Positions 16,363 to 23,931 of a stretch of 41,218 nucleotides of DNA are shown piece by piece. Both the position numbers and the translations under genes were made by a program. The DNA is from Streptomyces huiliensis (lineage in GTDB: Bacteria; Actinomycetota; Actinomycetes; Streptomycetales; Streptomycetaceae): assembly GCF_020037025.1 (NCBI RefSeq), contig NZ_JAIQLH010000112.1, positions 1-41,218 on the forward strand, given 5' to 3'. The first letter of the stretch is position 1; each line of letters starts with the position of its first letter. A model generated the notes under the pieces. It did no database searches. It saw nothing but the letters and a program-made list of their open reading frames with translations, and was not told where the DNA came from.

Positions 16363-17330
16363 TGCGTGCGCTTCTCGTGGTCAACCCTTCGGCCACCACC
16401 ACCAGTGCCCGTACGCGCGATGTCCTGGTGCACGCGCTCGCCAGCGACCTCAAGCTCGAGGTCGCCACCACCGAGTACCGGGGGCACGCGCGGGACCTGG
16501 CGCGGGCCGCCGCGGAGAGCGGGAACACCGAGCTGGTGGTCGCGCTGGGCGGGGACGGTACGGTCAACGAGGTCGTCAACGGTCTGCTCCACCACGGCCC
16601 CGATCCCGAGCGCCTGCCGCGCCTGGCGGTGGTGCCGGGCGGCTCGACCAACGTGTTCGCCCGCGCGCTGGGGCTGCCGAACGACGCCGTCGAGGCGGCG
16701 GGCGCCCTGCTGGAGGCGCTGCGCGACGGCGACGAGCGGATCATCGGCCTGGGCCACGCGACCGGGACCCCGGGCAGCGAGGACGAGGGAGTGCCGGGGC
16801 GCTGGTTCACCTTCTGCGCCGGACTCGGCTTCGACGCCGGCGTGGTCGGCCGGGTGGAGCAACAGCGCGAGCGCGGCAAACGTTCGACGCACTCCCTGTA
16901 CGTGCGACAGTTCATGCGTCAGTTCGCGGGCGAGACCAACCGCCGGCACGGCACGATCACCCTCGAACGGCCTGGCGAGGAGCCACTCGCGAATCTCGTC
17001 ATGTCGATAATCTGCAACACGTCGCCGTGGACGTACTTCGGCAACCGGCCGATCTACGCGCTGCCCCGCGCGTCCTTCGACACCGGCCTTGACGTGCTGG
17101 GACTCACCAAGCTCTCGACCGTCACGGCCGGCCGTCACATCACCCGGCTGCTGACGTCGACTCCCGAGCGCGGACCCGAGGGCAGACACGCTGTGTCACT
17201 CCATGACCAGAGTTCCTTCACCTTGCATTCGCAGGCCCCACTCCCGTTTCAGATGGACGGTGACCACCTCGGGCTGCGTACGAGCGTGACGTTCACAGGC
17301 GTTCGCCGTGCACTGCGTGTGATTGTGTGA
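16362..17330 (+). CDS. Diacylglycerol kinase family lipid kinase
   Basis: 322 residues from ATG 16362. Catalytic domain of the DAGK/YegS type: VVNPSATTTS at the N-terminus, the nucleotide loop LGGDGTVNEVVNG (GGDGTVNE at residues 63-70), and PGGSTNVFARALGLP (93-104), which corresponds to the GTxNDFAR motif. The C-terminal half is the YegS-like beta-rich domain, including the late segment PFQMDGDH, a conserved family feature. It would phosphorylate diacylglycerol or a related lipid for phospholipid recycling. The mRNA is probably leaderless. Its position between sigH and wblE is as in S. coelicolor, from memory. Confidence 0.87.
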   Translation: MRALLVVNPSATTTSARTRDVLVHALASDLKLEVATTEYRGHARDLARAAAESGNTELVVALGGDGTVNEVVNGLLHHGPDPERLPRLAVVPGGSTNVFARALGLPNDAVEAAGALLEALRDGDERIIGLGHATGTPGSEDEGVPGRWFTFCAGLGFDAGVVGRVEQQRERGKRSTHSLYVRQFMRQFAGETNRRHGTITLERPGEEPLANLVMSIICNTSPWTYFGNRPIYALPRASFDTGLDVLGLTKLSTVTAGRHITRLLTSTPERGPEGRHAVSLHDQSSFTLHSQAPLPFQMDGDHLGLRTSVTFTGVRRALRVIV

Positions 17331-17651
17331 GTGTGAGGGCCTAAAGTCCTTCCACTCGAACGTTTAGGCTGGGTTCCACCCCCTGGAAGTACGGCTGTGA
17401 CCTAGCTGACACCGAGGAATCAAAAAAAACTTTCCAGAAGGGGTTGTGTCCGCCGCCGAGGTTTGCGAGTCTCTTCATGGCGAACGGGACAGCCGCTCAT
17501 CTCGGCCTTCCCGGATTGCCCGAACCCCCTCTCTCTTTCCTGGACCGCAGCCAGTCTCGACTGGGTAACGGCCCTTCCCGTGCGGGGGGATTCGTGAAAG
17601 CGTTCACATTCACAAGCCACGTAGCCGCAATAACGAGGAGATGGAGCAGCC
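17331..17651 (+). promoter_or_regulatory. Long wblE leader/promoter region
   Basis: 321-bp non-coding stretch before wblE. Contents: TAGGCT (17365-17370), a -10 candidate; an unusual A-tract (CAAAAAAAAC, 17421-17430) in a GC-rich setting; and the palindrome GTGAA-AGCG-TTCAC (17594-17607), located 44 nt before the start codon. If TAGGCT is used the leader is about 275 nt. GGAAT (17416-17420) and GTT (17443-17445) resemble a SigR promoter, but the spacing of 22 is too long. Confidence 0.4.
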
Positions 17652-17909
17652 ATGGACTGGCGTCACAACGCCGTTTGCCGCGAGGAAGACCCCGAGCTGT
17701 TCTTCCCCATCGGCAACACCGGTCCTGCGCTGCTGCAGATCGAGGAAGCCAAGGCCGTCTGCCGCCGCTGCCCCGTGATGGAGCAGTGCCTGCAGTGGGC
17801 GCTCGAGTCCGGCCAGGACTCCGGCGTCTGGGGTGGCCTCAGCGAGGACGAGCGCCGCGCGATGAAGCGCCGCGCCGCCCGTAACCGGGCTCGCAACGCG
17901 ACCGCCTGA
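17652..17909 (+). CDS. wblE: WhiB-family iron-sulfur transcription factor (WblE, WhiB1-like)
   Basis: 85 residues from ATG 17652, with GAGGAGATGGAG upstream. Four conserved cysteines at 9, 37, 40 and 46 (C-x27-CxxC-x5-C) bind a [4Fe-4S] cluster; the turn GVWGG is at 58-62; the C-terminus is a basic DNA-binding tail (RRAMKRRAARNRARN). WhiB1-type proteins bind the primary sigma factor region 4 and respond to NO through the cluster. The short form without N-terminal extension and the following convergent PdtaS-like kinase fit WblE, the WhiB1 orthologue. A strong terminator follows. Confidence 0.93.
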   Translation: MDWRHNAVCREEDPELFFPIGNTGPALLQIEEAKAVCRRCPVMEQCLQWALESGQDSGVWGGLSEDERRAMKRRAARNRARNATA

Positions 17910-17992
17910 CGACGCCCCCTCGGCCCCCGAGCCGCAGCGCGCAGTGCCCCTGACGTATCGGGGGCGCCCACCAGCACCGCACAGTGAAGCTT

Positions 17993-18024
17993 TGAGCCCC
18001 GGACCGGTCACGGTCCGGGGCTCA
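17993..18024. terminator. Strong bidirectional terminator between wblE and the histidine kinase
   Basis: 14-bp perfect stem TGAGCCCCGGACCG (17993-18006), 4-nt loop GTCA, right arm 18011-18024. It lies between convergent genes; a weaker outer pairing GCACAG/CTGTGC flanks it. Confidence 0.88.
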
Positions 18025-18086
18025 GTGCTGTGCCGGGGCCGCCGCCGGCCCGGAGCCGCGTCACCGGGCCGGCTGCGCCGGTTCGA

Positions 18087-19556
18087 TCAGGGCTTTTCCG
18101 GCCGGACGGGGAGGTCAAGCACGACGCGGGTGCCCCGCTCGGAGGCAGGCACCATGTCGAACCTGCCGCCGAGCTCACCCTCGACCAGGGTGCGGACGAT
18201 CTGGAGGCCGAGGTTGCCGGCCTGGTGCGGGTCGAAGCCCTCGGGCAGCCCCCGCCCGTCGTCCTGGACCGAGATCAGCAGCCGCGCGTCGGCCCGCGTC
18301 CCCCCGCGTACCGCCGTCACCTCGACCGTCCCCTGCTCCCCCGGGCCGAACCCGTGCTCCAGGGCGTTCTGCAGCAGTTCGGTCAGCACCATGGAGAGCG
18401 GAGTCGCGACCTCCGCGTCGAGCACTCCGAACCGTCCGGTCCTGCGGGTGTGGACGCGGCCGGGCGAGATCTCGGCGACCATGGCGAGCACCCGGTCCGC
18501 GATCTCGTCGAACTCGACCCGTTCGTCGAGGTTCTGCGAGAGCGTCTCGTGGACGATCGCGATCGACCCGACCCGGCGTACGGCCTCCTCCAGCGCCTCG
18601 CGCCCCTCCGCCGAGACGATGCGGCGGGCCTGGAGGCGCAGCAGGGCGGCGACGGTCTGGAGGTTGTTCTTCACCCGGTGGTGGATCTCCCGGATGGTGG
18701 CGTCCTTGGTGATCAACTCGCGCTCGCGGCGTCGCAGTTCGGTGACGTCCCGGAGGAGGACGAGCGAACCGATGTGCGTGCCCTTGGGCTTGAGGGGGAT
18801 GACCCGTAGCTGGATGACGCCGCCGTTGGCCTCGACCTCGAACTCGCGCGGCGCCCATCCGCTGGCGAGCTTCGCCAGCCCCTCGTCCACCGGGCCGCGC
18901 GAGGGCGCCAACTGAGCGGTGGTCTCACCCAGATGATGCCCGACGAGGTCGGCGGCGAGGCCGAGGCGGTGGTAGGCGGAGAGCGCGTTGGGGCTGGCGT
19001 ACTGGACGACCCCGTCCGCATCCAGCCGGACCAGGCCGTCACCGGCGCGCGGCGAAGCGTCCATGTCGACTTGTTGCCCCGGAAAGGGGAACGTTCCGGC
19101 GGCGATCATCTGGGCGAGGTCGGAGGCGCTCTGCAGGTAGGTGAGCTCCAGCCGGCTCGGCGTCCGGACGGTGAGGAGGTTGGTGTTCCGGGCGATGACG
19201 CCGAGCACGCGCCCCTCGCGGCGGACCGGGATGGACTCCACCCGGACCGGCACCTCCTCGCGCCACTCCGGATCGCCCTCGCGCACGATCCGGCCCTCGT
19301 CGAGCGCCGCGTCGAGCATGGGCCGGCGCCCCCGCGGGACGAGGTGGCCGACCATGTCGTCCTGGTACGAGGTGGGGCCGGTGTTGGGGCGCATCTGGGC
19401 GACCGAGACGTACCGGGTGCCGTCGAGCGTGGGGATCCACAGGACGAGGTCGGCGAAGGAGAGGTCGGAGAGCAGCTGCCACTCCGAGACCAGCAGGTGG
19501 AGCCATTCGAGGTCGGAGCCGTCGAGGGCGGTGTGCTGGCGTACGAGATCGTTCAT
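18087..19556 (-). CDS. Sensor histidine kinase, PdtaS-like (HisKA_2 type)
   Basis: 489 residues from ATG 19556; an in-frame GTG at 19565 could be the start of a leaderless mRNA. Domains: an N-terminal GAF-like sensor (about 1-160, DLVLWIPTLDG...SYQDDMVGHLVPRG), a PAS domain (about 180-280, LVRLDADGVVQYASPN), the dimerisation/phosphoacceptor helix DATIREIHHRVKNNLQ with His292/His293, and an HATPase_c domain (LTELLQNALEHGF as N-box, DDGRGLPEGF, NLGLQIVRTLVEGELGG). HisKA_2 kinases typically signal to ANTAR RNA-binding regulators; the mycobacterial PdtaS is the closest known relative by architecture and neighbourhood (next to whiB1). No response regulator is encoded nearby. No membrane helix, so a cytosolic sensor. 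Confidence 0.9.
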   Translation of the reverse strand: MNDLVRQHTALDGSDLEWLHLLVSEWQLLSDLSFADLVLWIPTLDGTRYVSVAQMRPNTGPTSYQDDMVGHLVPRGRRPMLDAALDEGRIVREGDPEWREEVPVRVESIPVRREGRVLGVIARNTNLLTVRTPSRLELTYLQSASDLAQMIAAGTFPFPGQQVDMDASPRAGDGLVRLDADGVVQYASPNALSAYHRLGLAADLVGHHLGETTAQLAPSRGPVDEGLAKLASGWAPREFEVEANGGVIQLRVIPLKPKGTHIGSLVLLRDVTELRRRERELITKDATIREIHHRVKNNLQTVAALLRLQARRIVSAEGREALEEAVRRVGSIAIVHETLSQNLDERVEFDEIADRVLAMVAEISPGRVHTRRTGRFGVLDAEVATPLSMVLTELLQNALEHGFGPGEQGTVEVTAVRGGTRADARLLISVQDDGRGLPEGFDPHQAGNLGLQIVRTLVEGELGGRFDMVPASERGTRVVLDLPVRPEKP

Positions 19557-19956
19557 GGAGGGCACGGCTGTGAGCCTAATTCCTTTTCGGGACCGGTGGA
19601 GAGGGCCGGTCCCCGCGCGGCGCGGCACCGCCGATTCGCCGCCGGGACACGCGGAGTTCCGGCGCGCAAGCATGGACAGGGCGAATGGTCTAGTCCACAA
19701 TGAACGAGTAAAGCTCCGCTCTCCCCGCACAGGAGGGCGGCACGAGGCCCGGCGCTCTCTGCCCTGACCGCGCCACGGCCTCCAGTCGGCCGCTCCGGAC
19801 GCGGGGCCCGCACACCCCGCGGTGTCCGGACCGGCCGATATCAGCTCCGGGCTGCGGTGCCGGCGGGGTCGAGGGTCCCCGTCAGGCGCCGCGGCCCGTG
19901 GCGCAGCCGCCTCCCCTCTCTTCGCCTCCCGCCCGTCAGGCGTCACGTTCCGTCCG
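19557..19956 (-). promoter_or_regulatory. Upstream region of histidine kinase gene (400 bp, no gene)
   Basis: Non-coding region between the kinase start and the end of the tetR gene. On the minus strand TAGGCT (19578-19573) is a -10 candidate placed for a leaderless GTG start at 19565. A DasR-like operator is at 19684-19699 (separate entry). The rest, 19740-19956, shows no structure I can name. Confidence 0.4.
19684..19699. promoter_or_regulatory. DasR-responsive element-like site upstream of kinase
   Basis: AATGGTCTAGTCCACA matches the dre consensus ACTGGTCTAGACCACT at 13 of 16 positions, with a near-palindromic core TGGTCTAG-T-CCA. This is as good as the nagB site. The only downstream gene in reach is the kinase, whose start is about 130 bp away. 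Confidence 0.5.
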
Positions 19957-20574
19957 TCAGGCGTCGGCCGGGGCGGCTTCCGGCCAGGACCGGAGGGCCA
20001 ACTCCGCCACCGCTTCGAGCTCTTCGCGGCTCGCGCCGTCGCGCGCCTGCTGCGACATGCCCTGGATGACGACGGCCGCGAAGCGGGCGAGGGCTCGCGG
20101 GTCGGCGTCGTGGGGCAGCTCCCCGGCGGCCTTGCCGGCCGCGATGACCCGCTCCATGGCGCTTACGTTCGCCTCCCGCTGCTCGCGCAGGGCAGCCACC
20201 ACGTCCGCCGACGCCTCCGTCGCGTTGGTGGCGGCCGTGATGACCAGGCAGCCGGGCGGGCGGCCGGGGGCCGTGTACTCGGCGGCGGCCTCGCGGAGCA
20301 TCCGCGCGATGCCCCGGCGCGCGGTGGGCTCCTCTTCCAGGGCGCGACCGAGGAAGGCGCCGTACGTGTGGCCGTACTCCTCGACGGCGGCGCTGAACAG
20401 GGCCTTCTTGTCACCGAAGGCGGCGTAGAGGCTGGGTGCGCCGATGCCCATGCTGCGCGTGAGGTCCGCGATGGAGGTGGCCTCGTAGCCGTGCTCCCAG
20501 AAGGCCATGACCGCCTTCTCCAGGGCCGTGGCCCGGTCGAAGGACCGGGGTCGTCCTCGCTGTTTCGTCGACAT
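19957..20574 (-). CDS. TetR/AcrR-family transcriptional regulator
   Basis: 205 residues from ATG 20574. N-terminal TetR helix-turn-helix: RSFDRATALEKAVMAFWEHG then YEATSIADLTRSMGIGAPSLYAAFGDKKALF (residues about 12-60). The C-terminal ligand-binding domain includes PGCLVITAATNATEASADV and QGMSQQARDGASREELEAVAE, typical of the branch that controls adjacent oxidoreductase genes. It is divergent from the SDR gene across 83 bp that hold a candidate operator, the usual arrangement for repressor and target. The ligand is unknown, probably an electrophile or small organic molecule handled by the SDR. Confidence 0.9.
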   Translation of the reverse strand: MSTKQRGRPRSFDRATALEKAVMAFWEHGYEATSIADLTRSMGIGAPSLYAAFGDKKALFSAAVEEYGHTYGAFLGRALEEEPTARRGIARMLREAAAEYTAPGRPPGCLVITAATNATEASADVVAALREQREANVSAMERVIAAGKAAGELPHDADPRALARFAAVVIQGMSQQARDGASREELEAVAELALRSWPEAAPADA

Positions 20575-20583
20575 GCCGCAATT

Positions 20584-20600
20584 TTATAGCGCTCGCTCAA
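20584..20600. promoter_or_regulatory. Candidate TetR-family operator
   Basis: On the minus strand TTGAGCG-AG-CGCTATAA, an imperfect palindrome (GAGCG-nn-CGCT core) in the 83-bp tetR/SDR divergent region, 10 bp from the tetR start. The form TTGAGCGnnCGCTCAA is common for this regulator type. Confidence 0.45.
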
Positions 20601-20657
20601 GAATCTCTGCTACCTTCTTTCTGTAACGATCCCTAGGGAAAGAGGGGGGCGGCTTCC

Positions 20658-21419
20658 ATGAGCACGCTCAAGGGCAAGACGGCACTGGTGACGGGCGGCA
20701 GCCGGGGTATCGGCAGGGCGATCTCGGAGCGGCTGGCGCGGGACGGCGCCCGGGTGGCCGTGCACTACGGGCGGGACGAGCGGGCGGCCGCGGAGACGGT
20801 CGCGGCCATCACGGCCGCGGGCGGCTCCGCCTTCGCGGTCCGGGCACGGCTCGGGGTGCCGGGAGACGCGGAGGCGCTGTGGGCGGCCTACGACGAACAG
20901 GCGGACGGGGTCGACATCCTGGTCAACAACGCCGGGACCGACGGAGTGCGCAAGCCGATCGGAGCGACGACAGAGGAAGAGTTCGACGGCGTCTTCGCCC
21001 TCAACACCAAGGCCCCCTTCTTCGTCGCCAAGCTCGGGCTGGAGCGGATGCGGGACGGCGGCCGGATCGTGAACATCTCGACCGGGCTGTCCCGCCGGGC
21101 GATGATGACGGACCTCATCGCGTACGCGATGACCAAGGGCGCCCTCGACGTCTTCACCATGACGCTGGCCAAGGAGGTCGGCCCGCGCGGCATCACGGTC
21201 AACGCGGTGGCCCCCGGCGTGGTCGACACGGACTTGAACGCCGGCTGGCTGCGGGGCGAGCGGAACAAGGGGGCCTGGGAGGCGATGGCCGAGATGTCGC
21301 CCCTGCGGCGGGTCGGGGAGCCGCGGGACATAGCCGACGTCGTGGGCTTCCTGGCCTCGCCCGAAGGACGGTGGGTGACAGGGCAGTGGATCGACGCGAC
21401 GGGCGGCGCCCTGCTGTAG
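20658..21419 (+). CDS. Short-chain dehydrogenase/reductase (SDR, FabG-like)
   Basis: 253 residues from ATG 20658; purine-rich GGAAAGAGGGGGG lies upstream. Classical SDR: cofactor motif TGGSRGIG (residues 12-19), NNAG (90-93), catalytic Ser141 (NISTG), Tyr156 and Lys160 (YAMTK). The C-terminal MSPLRRVGEPRDIADVVGFLASPEG...VTGQWIDATGG is typical of the branch annotated as 3-oxoacyl-ACP reductase or glucose dehydrogenase-like. It has no neighbouring fatty acid genes, so it probably acts on a compound sensed by the divergent TetR regulator. Cofactor preference is not clear: HYGRDERAA after strand 2 leans towards NADP(H). Confidence 0.9.
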   Translation: MSTLKGKTALVTGGSRGIGRAISERLARDGARVAVHYGRDERAAAETVAAITAAGGSAFAVRARLGVPGDAEALWAAYDEQADGVDILVNNAGTDGVRKPIGATTEEEFDGVFALNTKAPFFVAKLGLERMRDGGRIVNISTGLSRRAMMTDLIAYAMTKGALDVFTMTLAKEVGPRGITVNAVAPGVVDTDLNAGWLRGERNKGAWEAMAEMSPLRRVGEPRDIADVVGFLASPEGRWVTGQWIDATGGALL

Positions 21420-21454
21420 GGCGCGGGCAACGGCTTCCACGGGGGCGGCTCTGT

Positions 21455-21473
21455 TAGATTGGTCTATACCACC
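21455..21473 (+). promoter_or_regulatory. nagB promoter with DasR operator (dre)
   Basis: ATTGGTCTATACCACC (21458-21473) matches the dre consensus at 13 of 16. TAGATT (21455-21460) fits a -10 element, so the operator covers the -10 and transcription start, a layout suited to repression. It is 27 bp before the nagB start. Confidence 0.8.
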
Positions 21474-21499
21474 CCAATCCCAAGATCGGCAGGCCCAGC

Positions 21500-22282
21500 G
21501 TGGAAGTTGTCATCGTCCCGGACGCCAAGGCAGGCGGCGCTCTCATCGCGGAGGCCATCGCCGTCCTGCTGAGCCGCAAGCCCGACGCTCTGCTCGGCGT
21601 TGCCACCGGCTCGACGCCGCTGCCCGTCTACGACGCCCTCGCGGACATGGTCCGCTCCGGTTCCCTGGATCCCTCGCGCGCCCGCATCTGCCAGCTGGAC
21701 GAGTACGTCGGCCTGCCCGCCGACCACCCGGAGTCGTACCGGTCGACGGTGCTGCGCCAGGTGGTGGAGCCGCTCGGGCTGACCGAGGCCTCGTTCATGG
21801 GCCCGGACGGCACCGCCGAGGACGTCCAGGGAGCGTGCGACGCGTACGACCGCGCGCTGACCGAGGCGGGCGGTGTGGACCTCCAGTTGCTCGGCATCGG
21901 TACCGACGGGCACATCGGGTTCAACGAGCCGTGCTCGTCCCTCGCCTCCCGTACCCGGATCAAGACCCTGACCGAGCAGACCCGGCAGGACAACGCCCGG
22001 TTCTTCGACAGCATCGAGGAGGTCCCCCACCACGTCATCACCCAGGGCATCGGCACCATCCTGGAGGCCCGGCACCTGGTGCTGCTGGCCACCGGGGCGG
22101 GCAAGGCGGAGGCGGTGGCGCGGTCCGTCGAGGGCCCGGTCTCCGCGCTGGTGCCGGCGTCCGCGCTGCAGCTGCACCCGCACGCGACCGTGGTCGTCGA
22201 CGAGGCGGCGGCCTCGCAGCTCCGGCTCGCCGACTACTTCCGCGCGACGTACGCGGCGAAGCCGAGCTGGCAGGGGCTGTAG
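21500..22282 (+). CDS. nagB: Glucosamine-6-phosphate deaminase
   Basis: Converts glucosamine-6-phosphate to fructose-6-phosphate plus ammonia, the step that feeds N-acetylglucosamine into glycolysis. 260 residues from GTG 21500 (MEVVIVPDAKAGG). Motifs: LGVATGSTPLPVY (phosphate loop, residues 32-44), QLDEYVGL with Asp67/Glu68, GIGTDGHIGFNEP with Asp136, His138 and Glu143, and VPHHVITQGIGTIL. All match active NagB. A DasR operator overlaps its promoter, which ties it to the das transport genes downstream; GlcN-6-P, its substrate, is the known inducer that releases DasR. Convergent with the GH3 gene. Confidence 0.95.
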   Translation: MEVVIVPDAKAGGALIAEAIAVLLSRKPDALLGVATGSTPLPVYDALADMVRSGSLDPSRARICQLDEYVGLPADHPESYRSTVLRQVVEPLGLTEASFMGPDGTAEDVQGACDAYDRALTEAGGVDLQLLGIGTDGHIGFNEPCSSLASRTRIKTLTEQTRQDNARFFDSIEEVPHHVITQGIGTILEARHLVLLATGAGKAEAVARSVEGPVSALVPASALQLHPHATVVVDEAAASQLRLADYFRATYAAKPSWQGL

Positions 22283-22299
22283 GACCGCCCGGCACGCCG

Positions 22300-22339
22300 C
22301 CGGCCCTCTCACCCTGGTCAGCCCGGGCGAGAGGGCCGG
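22300..22339. terminator. Bidirectional terminator between nagB and GH3 gene
   Basis: Perfect 11-bp inverted repeat CCGGCCCTCTC (22300-22310) and its complement (22329-22339), 18-nt loop, between convergent genes. Confidence 0.75.
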
Positions 22340-22367
22340 ATGAGGCAGCCTCGTGAAGCGGTGGGTC

Positions 22368-23921
22368 TCAGCCGGTGGTCCGGCCCGCGACGGCCTCGGC
22401 GGCGGCGGTGCCGCACACGCGGGCCGCGCCGTGGGTGGCGATGTGCAGGGCACCGGTCGGCGGCGCCTTGGGCAGGCCCATCTCGACCACGACGGTGTCG
22501 GGCCGGGCGGTGACCAGGGCGGCCAGGGCGGCGGCCATCCACGGGTGGCGGTGGACGTCCCGTACCACCGCTACGACCGGGCGTCCGCCGGCGTCCCGCA
22601 GCACGGCGTCGATGCCGGCGGTGTCCGGGCCGTAGTCGCCGGTCGTGGTACCCGGGAGCAGGCGGGTCAGGTCGGCGGCGATGCCCCACGGCGTCTCGTC
22701 GCCCACGGCGAAGTTCGCCGCCGGGGTGTACGCGGCGACGTGGACCGGGCCGTCGAGCGGCGGGCGGTGGTCGGCGGTCGCGGTGACGCGCAGGGCCCGG
22801 CGGGCGGCGACGAGCCCGATGTCGGGCCGGGGCCCGTCGCCGGACCCGGGCCCGTCGCCGGAGGCAGGCCCGATGTCGGGGGTGGGCGCGCTCCCCTCCC
22901 GCGCGCCCTCCCCCGCCTTCGACGCCCAGTGGGCGAGTGCGCGGACGCGGGTCGCCGCGTCGGAGAGCCGCTCCTCGGGGAGCTCTCCCGAGCGGACGGC
23001 GTGCACGATCGCGTCGCGCAGCCGCAGGACGGTGCCCTCGTCGGAGTGGCCGCCGCCGACGCAGATGGCGTCGCAACCGGCCGCCAGGGCCATGACGCCG
23101 CCGCGTTCGAGGCCCCAGGCGGCGGAGATGGCCCGCATCTCGATGCCGTCGGTGACGATCAGGCCGTCGAAGCCGAGGCCGCCCCGCTCGACGGGCGCCC
23201 GGAGCAGGCCGTGCAGGACGTCGGGGCTGAGCGTGGCCGGCAGCCGCGGGTCGAGGGCGGGCAGCAGGATGTGCGCGCTCATCACGGCCTTGGAGCCGGC
23301 CGCCACGGCCGCGTGGAAGGGCGGCAGGTCGCGGGCGCGGAGCGTCGGCAGGTCGACGCCCACCCGGGGCATGTCGTCGTGGGAGTCGACGGAGGTGTCG
23401 CCGTGGCCGGGGAAGTGCTTGGTGCAGGCGGCCACGCCCGCCGCCTGGAGGCCCTCGACGTAGGCGGCGGTGTGCCGGGCGACGAGTTCCGGGTCGGCAC
23501 CGAAGGACCGTACACCGATGACGGGGTTGTCGGGATCGGAGTTGACGTCGGCGGAGGGCGCCCAGTTGAGGTTGATCCCGCACTCGGCGAGCCGGCGGCC
23601 CAACTCGTGGGCGACGGCCCGGGTCAGCCCGGGATCGTCGACCGCGCCGAGCGCGAGGTTGCCGGGGAAGGAGGAGCCGGTACGGACCTCCAGGCGGGTG
23701 ACGTCCCCGCCCTCCTCGTCGATCGCGACGAGCACGTCGTCCCGCTCGGCGCGCAGCCGGGCGGTGAGGGCGGCGAGTTGGTCCGGCGTGGCCACGTTGC
23801 GGCCGAACAGGCCGACGGCGGCGAGTCCTTCGCCGAGCCGCCGCAGCAGCCAGTCGGGCGGGGTGGTCCCGGTGAAGCCGGGCTGGAGAACGGTGAGCGC
23901 GTCACGGGTCAGCGTGTCCAT
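22368..23921 (-). CDS. dasD: Glycoside hydrolase family 3 beta-N-acetylhexosaminidase (NagZ/DasD-like)
   Basis: Removes N-acetylglucosamine from chitobiose and related glycosides. 517 residues from ATG 23921, starting 10 nt after the dasC stop, so cotranscribed with das genes; its own ribosome site is weak. The N-terminal TIM barrel has the GH3 hexosaminidase signature KHFPGHGDTSVDSH and the Asp nucleophile in IVTDGIEMRAI; other blocks are AIDEEGGDVTRL and NWAPSADVNSDPDNPVIG. No signal peptide, so it acts in the cytoplasm on imported oligosaccharides. Between barrel and C-terminal domain is a Gly/Pro/Asp linker made of short DNA repeats (22814-22880). The C-terminal domain (about 370-517) is poorly defined. 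Confidence 0.9.
   Translation of the reverse strand: MDTLTRDALTVLQPGFTGTTPPDWLLRRLGEGLAAVGLFGRNVATPDQLAALTARLRAERDDVLVAIDEEGGDVTRLEVRTGSSFPGNLALGAVDDPGLTRAVAHELGRRLAECGINLNWAPSADVNSDPDNPVIGVRSFGADPELVARHTAAYVEGLQAAGVAACTKHFPGHGDTSVDSHDDMPRVGVDLPTLRARDLPPFHAAVAAGSKAVMSAHILLPALDPRLPATLSPDVLHGLLRAPVERGGLGFDGLIVTDGIEMRAISAAWGLERGGVMALAAGCDAICVGGGHSDEGTVLRLRDAIVHAVRSGELPEERLSDAATRVRALAHWASKAGEGAREGSAPTPDIGPASGDGPGSGDGPRPDIGLVAARRALRVTATADHRPPLDGPVHVAAYTPAANFAVGDETPWGIAADLTRLLPGTTTGDYGPDTAGIDAVLRDAGGRPVVAVVRDVHRHPWMAAALAALVTARPDTVVVEMGLPKAPPTGALHIATHGAARVCGTAAAEAVAGRTTG
22814..22880. repeat. Nested short repeats encoding the GH3 linker
   Basis: GCCCGATGTCGGG occurs at 22814-22826 and 22868-22880; between them GGGCCCGTCGCCGGA occurs at 22830-22844 and 22848-22862. 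Together they encode the Pro/Asp/Ile/Gly and Ser/Gly/Asp/Gly linker, and probably vary in copy number between strains. Confidence 0.65.
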
Positions 23922-23931
23922 GAGTGCAGTG

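Noticed and set aside
17416..17445. SigR-type promoter (GGAAT...GTT) before wblE
   Set aside because: The spacing is 22 bp, whereas SigR promoters need about 18-19.
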